NCBI GenBank assembly: GCA_037447655.1
Contig: JBBHKE010001071.1
Coordinates: 186,001 to 250,000, forward strand
DNA: 64,000 nt
Source: Zygnema cylindricum
Taxonomy: Eukaryota > Streptophyta > Zygnematophyceae > Zygnematales > Zygnemataceae
Direction of reading: 5' to 3'
Position numbers and translations under genes: made by a program. Below the pieces are notes generated by a model. That model was not told the DNA's origin. It saw only the letters and a program-made list of their open reading frames with translations, and searched no databases. Below, one piece after another: positions 59,005 to 64,000 of this stretch; position 1 is the stretch's first letter; every line of letters starts with the position of its first letter.

Positions 59005-60548
59005 TTGCATAGGAATTATATAAAAAACATAACCAGATTGGGAGTGAAAGGTTTGATATCTGTTAAACAATTTAAAAAGCACTTAAAAGATAAAACAAAT
59101 CACGCTTTCTTGTTATTAGTAACTGAGGCATTTACTGATGAAAGGGGGGGAGAAAACACTAACACTGATGTCAGCCCTAAATCAGACACCACTAAAACTT
59201 TCGAAAAACTAAAATCTAATTTTGTAACTGACATTAATACATCTGATGTTTCTTTTAAAGATTTGATTTTTGAATTTAGAGATGTTTTCCTAAGTGACTT
59301 ACCCTCAGGGAGGCTACCTTCCCGAGATGTGGAACATGTTATTAACCTTGAACCTGGATGTAATCCTCTTGTCACAAGAGTTTATAAGCATAGCTTCTTT
59401 GAGCAGGAAGAGTTAAAGAAACAGATCAAGGAGCTTCTGGATAAAGAACATATTCAGCCCAGCAAGTCACGGTACGGAGAACCTGTTCTCTTCGTCAAAA
59501 AGAAGTACGGAATGTTGAGGATGTGTGTCGACTATCGTAGTCTGAACAAGATTACGGTAAAGGATAAGTATCCGTTACCTTTAATTTCTGATTTGATAGA
59601 TCGTCTGAAAGGCGTTAAATTATTTTCTTTGATTGATCTGCGTAGTGGCTTTAATCAGGTGCCAATTAGAACTGAAGATGTTGATAAAACTGCTTTTAGA
59701 ACTAGAGTCGGTCATTTTGAATGGATACTGATGACATTTGGTTTGACGAATGCACCACCTACTTATCAAAGATTAATGAACCAAACATTTTTTGGTTATA
59801 TAGATGAGTTTGTTCAAGTGTTTATAGATAGTATTTTAATTTACAGCGAATCTTAAGAACAACATGTAATTCATCTTAGAAAAGTGTTGGAAAGGTTAAA
59901 GGAAAGAAAATTATATGGAAAATTGTCAAAATCCATTTTTCTTAAAAGTGAACAATTTTTTTTGGGACACATAGTTAGTGGGAAAGATGTTAAAACAGAT
60001 CCATCCAAAATCATTGCAATCCGATATTGGAAGCAACCTACTAATGTCACGAAAGTTAGATCATTTTTGGGATTGGCCACTTATTACAGGAAATTTATCA
60101 AGAACTTAGTATGATCGCCGCACCTTTGACGGATTTACTACGGGAGAAGGAAACGTTTGTGTGGGGAGCTGATCACGAGAGAGCATTCGAAGAACTAAAA
60201 GGGAAGTTGACCTCTGCCTCTACACTGGTGTATCCTGATCTTCCTGGGGAATTTGAAGTTTTGATCACTACAGATGCATCTAATAAAGGTCTAGGTGAAG
60301 TTATGAGTCAAAAAGTTGGTGAACACTTTCATCCTATTGCTTTTGAGTCAAGAAAATTCAATGATGCTGGTAAGAACTATCCAGCTCAGGAAAAAGAATT
60401 ACTTGCAATTGTTGATGCATTAGTGAAATGGCGTTGTTATTTCCATAATAAAGAATTTTCAGTTCATTCTGATAATAAGGCACTATCCTATCTACAGAGA
60501 TTAAGTGATGCACAGATTATGACTGGCAAACAAGTTAGGTGGATGTAA
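59005..60548 (+). pseudogene. Ty3/gypsy reverse transcriptase and RNase H
   Basis: RT blocks in order: [51 protein letters not shown], then [12 protein letters not shown], where the (Y/F)xDD catalytic pair reads FIDS, so the second Asp is lost. A stop at 59854 follows, then the connection domain (LGHIVSGKDVKTDPSK; SFLGLATYYRKFI) with a frame change at about 60112. RNase H has ITTDASNKGLGEV, YPAQEKELLAIVDAL and VHSDNKALSYL. It ends at a stop at 60546. Confidence 0.92.
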
Positions 60549-60551
60549 AAA

Positions 60552-62127
60552 TTGGCATGTTTCAAATTTAATGTCAAACATATTATTGGAAAGACAAATG
60601 TAGTCGACTACGACTTAAGTAGATGTTTTGAAATAAGTGTTATGGTTCAGGATGAATTGTTTTTAGATTCTGTTAGAAGTGTTTATGATAAAGATCCATA
60701 TTTTGCTGTGATTTGCAAAAATATTTCGGGAGGGAATTCTGACCCATTAAATGAGAGGCATGTCAAAAACTTTAGAATAGAAGATGGTTTAGTGTATTTG
60801 CGAACAATGGATAGGTTATGTATTCTTGAAATGGGAGACTTAAGAAAACAACTTTTACAAGAAGCACATGAGCATTTAGGACATCTAGGTCGAGATAAAA
60901 CTCTTAGTCGGTTACAAAGTAGATTGTTTTGGTCAGGGATGGCAAATGAGGTGTCGAAACACGTGGAAAGTTGTGTCCCTTGCCAACAGAGTAATCTTAG
61001 TAACTAGAAAACCTAGTGGTCTCTTAAAACCTTTAGATATCCCCAAAAGACCATGGGAATTTGTCAGTATAGATTTTATTGTCAGGTTACCAGCTACATC
61101 TAGAAGAAATGAGAGTATCATGGTCGTAGTCGATAGGTTCAGTAAAATAGTAATCTTTATCCCTTGCAAAACTACTCATTCAGTTGTAGATATTGCAAAG
61201 TTATATTTTGACAACGTGGTCAAGCATCATGGAGTTCCCCTGTCTATAGTCAGTGATAGGGATTCTAAATTTACGTCTGCATTTTGGAAAGAATTGCAGC
61301 AAAATTTAGGCACTGAATTAAAAATGAGTACCTCTTATCATCCTCAAACAGATGGACAGACAGAAAAGATGAACCGTACACTGGAAGAAATGCTTAGGAC
61401 TGTTTGCAATGGAGTTCAGAACCAATGGGAATCTAAACTGCCATTAATGGAATTTGCATACAATTCATGTAAACATGCTAGTACAAGATTCTCACCGTTT
61501 GAAGTTGCGTACGGATACCAACTGAGAGAAGCATTAGATTTAATAACAGGGGTCACTCAAAAAAATAGGGGTTCTGGATCGAAATTTTTGGAATACATTC
61601 AAACGGTTTGGAAAACAGTCCGGGATGCATTAGTGGAGGGACAAAGAAGGCAAGAACTAAATGTTAACCGCAAACAGGGTGATTGGATGGTAACCACAGG
61701 TGACAAGGTTTAGCTTTTAACAACTCATTACACGTGCAAGATCGAGGGACAAGCGGATCCTACTGGGAAATTTGCTCCTAAATACATCGGACCATTTATT
61801 ATAGTCGAGATGATATCGTCAGTTGTTGCCAAATTGGACTTTCCGCCTTTAACAAAAATCCATCCAGTGATACACATCAGCCAGTTAAAACCAGCAAATC
61901 TTCGACCAACTGAAGGAGAATTGGAATTGGATCCCTCAATAATTATAGAACTTGAGGTTCACAAATGGATAATAAATTTGGTTGGTCATCGGTTTAAGGT
62001 TGGCAATACTATATTTTGGCAAGTGCATTTTTTAGGAAGGCCAGAAGATGAGTTAACTTTAGAAGATAAAAATTCCGAGTTTTTGCAAAGGTATTGGAGG
62101 GATAATAATATAGAATTCTTGTCTTGA
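60552..62127 (+). pseudogene. Ty3/gypsy integrase with chromodomain
   Basis: Zinc-binding block HEHLGHLGRDKTLSRL ... CVPCQQ, then a frameshift near 60990. The catalytic core has SIDFIVRLP, SIVSDRDSKFTSAFW and TDGQTEKMNRTLEEMLR, which supply the D, D and E residues. A stop at 61711 follows. The tail has IHPVIHISQLKPA and then FWQVHFLGRPEDELTLED, a chromodomain-like block, marking a chromovirus that targets chromatin marks. Confidence 0.9.
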
Positions 62128-62162
62128 GAATAAAATGTGTTTTAACTATGGTCAGTTAAAAA

Positions 62163-62540
62163 TAAAGAGGGGATGATGTAACAGTAATAGCGGATCGAAC
62201 TTGTTCGTAAATGGGTATTTAGGTCTTATGATTATAGAGTACTAAATTTGGTAGACGTCCGCGAAAGAATTAAGTGATTTGGAGTTATAAATCAAAAGTT
62301 ATAGCGATGGGTGTATTTAGGCGACAACGAGAGGTCTAAATACAAGCGGGTATCATTGAAACGGGTTAAGGGTGCATGTTTCATAAAGTTCTAATGAAAC
62401 GTTTAGTACGCACGATGGTTTGTTTCGTACATTTTTTAGTAAAAAAAGTCACTTTCAGTTTATGGAATTTCGTAGGAAGTTTCGCGTGCGAAATTTGCGA
62501 CGCACGTTCGTGAGAAGTTGCGTTTCGTTTGGCGCGCACT
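62163..62540 (+). mobile_element. Polypurine tract and truncated 3' LTR
   Basis: The purine tract TAAAGAGGGGA precedes the LTR start TGATGTAACAG at 62174. Similarity to the 5' LTR runs 62298-62540 and stops at GGCGCGCACT. The remaining 580 or so bases of the LTR are missing and AT-rich unrelated sequence follows. Confidence 0.78.
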
Positions 62541-63590
62541 AATGTAGTATAATGTATATTTTATAATATACATTAATTTTGTTATACAATGCATTAATAC
62601 TTAATAATATAACACAATATAATCATGTACTATTATACAAAGAGAATATAATATAGTATTATATCAATGCCATATTAATGTAGTTTGTTATGTTTGTTCC
62701 CTTTTCAGTAGACTTAAATTGTGACTGAAATACCGTGGTTTTTTATAGTTTTCGTGTTTGGTTGAACTTTGAGCCGTACAATGTTTTACTTCCAAAGAGG
62801 AATTTTGACCACGTTTCATTTCTGTTTGTTGCTCTGTATTTTCTGTCCCTCCAGTGACGAGGAGGTATATGTTGCACTGTTATTTGTCTCTCCATTACTG
62901 TATGGGTGTATCGGTGGTCCGATAATCGGTGGAGCTTCACTTCTTTGAAGCACTTTGATATGGGCTTAATTTGTAGGCGTGATTTGTGTTAGGATTCGGT
63001 TTTTCTCTTGTTGCTTTGGGTTATATTTGTAGTGTTCAATATGATAGGGAACAACCAGTTTTACATGCATTTCTTGAATCAATAATATTTCCAAGAATAA
63101 AGTAGTTTGCGATTTTTTAGCATAAGGATATATTTGTTGCAATGTTAGGAATGCTTTCCGGTCTGACAATAAATGTTTAAAGAATACATAGCAAGTAAGA
63201 TTGTTTTTCTTTTTCCAATACTATCAATGTAGGGCTTTCCTTTTTGTATACATGTACTCGCACTGCGAGTTTGAAATAAAATCACGATAATCAAATTATG
63301 CCAAAAAAACGTACCTTCTCTCACGCTCTCTCTTTCTCTCTTCTAATGTCTTGAATTGAATTTTTTGGGTTAAATAAAAAATTATTTTGGTTAATTTCCA
63401 ATGTGAATGTTTACTTTTCGAGTGCAAATATTTGCATCATCATCTAATTTTTTATTTCTAATGTTTGAAGTCAAAGTTATATAATTCATAATCTAAATTG
63501 GAAATCTTTTCATAAATCAAAAAGCATAACGTCAATTTGTTTTATAAATATTTATTTTATTTTTTATTTCTTTCGAAAGACCTCAACACC
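62541..63590. other. AT-rich stretch, nothing recognised
   Basis: TATAAT-rich sequence at 62545-62680. Otherwise no coding frame, RNA or mobile element that I can support. Confidence 0.5.
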
Positions 63591-64000
63591 AATAGCACCA
63601 CCAGCCGCACAGCAGCACCAGCCGCACAGCAGCAGCTGACTTGCAACAGCAGCTGCTGACTTGGTGCATGCAACTGCACCAGTAGCACTAGCTGCAGCAC
63701 CAGCAACAACAGTAGCAGCTGTCTGCCCAACAACTGCACCAGCAACAGCAGTAGCAGCATCTGTCTGCCCAACACAGCAGACAACTGCACCAGCAACAGC
63801 AGTAGCAGCATCTGTCTGCCCAACACAGCAGCTGTCTGAACAGTAGCAGCAGCTGTCTGAACAGTAGCAGCAACTGTCTGCCCAGCAGCTGTCTGAACAG
63901 TAGCAGCAACTGTCTGCCCAGCAGCTGTCTGAACAGTAGCAGCAACTGTCTGCCCAGCAGCATCTGTCTGCCCAACACAGCAGCTGTCTGCCCAGCAGCA
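63591..64000. repeat. CAG/CTG-rich minisatellite running off the right edge
   Basis: Early units ACCAGCAACAGCAGTAGCAG with CATCTGTCTGCCCAACA; later units of about 36 bases alternate CAGCAGCTGTCTGAACAGTA and GCAGCAACTGTCTGCC. Frames through it are repeat-driven (Ala/Thr/Pro/Val or Leu/Gln/Arg runs) and not evidence of a gene. Confidence 0.9.

Noticed and set aside
57453-61713. Gypsy stop codons all one C-to-T or G-to-A step from a sense codon, suggesting methylation-driven decay
   Set aside because: Every stop codon is one such step from Gln, Arg or Trp, so the pattern is not informative without a family consensus.
63557-63978. Leu/Gln-rich and Ala/Thr-rich frames as genes
   Set aside because: They are translations of a tandem repeat, open on both strands, with no start or splice context.
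1-64000. CRISPR arrays, bacterial operons, rRNA or tRNA genes
   Set aside because: Eukaryotic nuclear sequence. Regular tandem repeats here lack unique spacers, and no cloverleaf or rRNA signature was noticed by eye; a tRNA scan was not possible.

Overview
The window is nuclear DNA from a photosynthetic eukaryote of the green (streptophyte) lineage. Genes are split by GT-AG introns with strong plant-type splice sites. Three products look plastid-directed or plant-specific: a DUF4336 protein, a glutathionyl-hydroquinone reductase with an N-terminal leader, and an LEA_2/NHL-type membrane protein. The mobile DNA is typical of plant genomes: a Helitron, a Ty3/gypsy chromovirus, hAT-type MITEs and TA-flanked MITEs. 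The gene structure and repeat load suggest a non-flowering lineage, possibly a charophyte such as Chara or an early land plant. That placement is a guess. A run of ten N at 14321-14330 marks an assembly gap.

Layout. Positions 1-6739 (minus) hold the 5' six exons of an UNC93-like transporter that runs off the left edge; its introns are full of tandem repeats and of copies of its own exon edges. Positions 8793-12865 (minus) hold a four-exon DUF4336 protein with a large minisatellite in intron 1. Positions 11.5-20 kb are intergenic and rich in MITEs. Positions 21147-25400 (plus) encode an NDUFAF2-like complex I assembly factor in eight exons. Positions 25.4-30 kb are intergenic with MITEs. Positions 30047-31685 (plus) encode an LEA_2 protein in three exons. 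Positions 35140-38787 (plus) encode a glutathionyl-hydroquinone reductase in six exons, with one GC-AG intron and a one-base frameshift. About 42500-41025 (minus) is a small unrecognised membrane protein.

The right third is mobile DNA. A decayed minus-strand Helitron has a clear 3' terminus at 43288, a Rep region at 50.4-53.5 kb, and two copies of the helicase end that flank a 1.6 kb insert containing a Ty1/copia gag start. A GC-rich minisatellite (54.8-55.4 kb) follows. Next comes a decayed plus-strand Ty3/gypsy chromovirus (55487-62540) whose LTRs are damaged at opposite ends. The window ends in a CAG/CTG-rich minisatellite.

The host genes do not form a pathway; they are independent transcription units. 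The most unusual pattern is in the UNC93-like gene, where short stretches spanning exon/intron borders (splice site plus the first or last bases of the exon) have been copied into the adjoining introns at four borders, leaving decoy splice sites.
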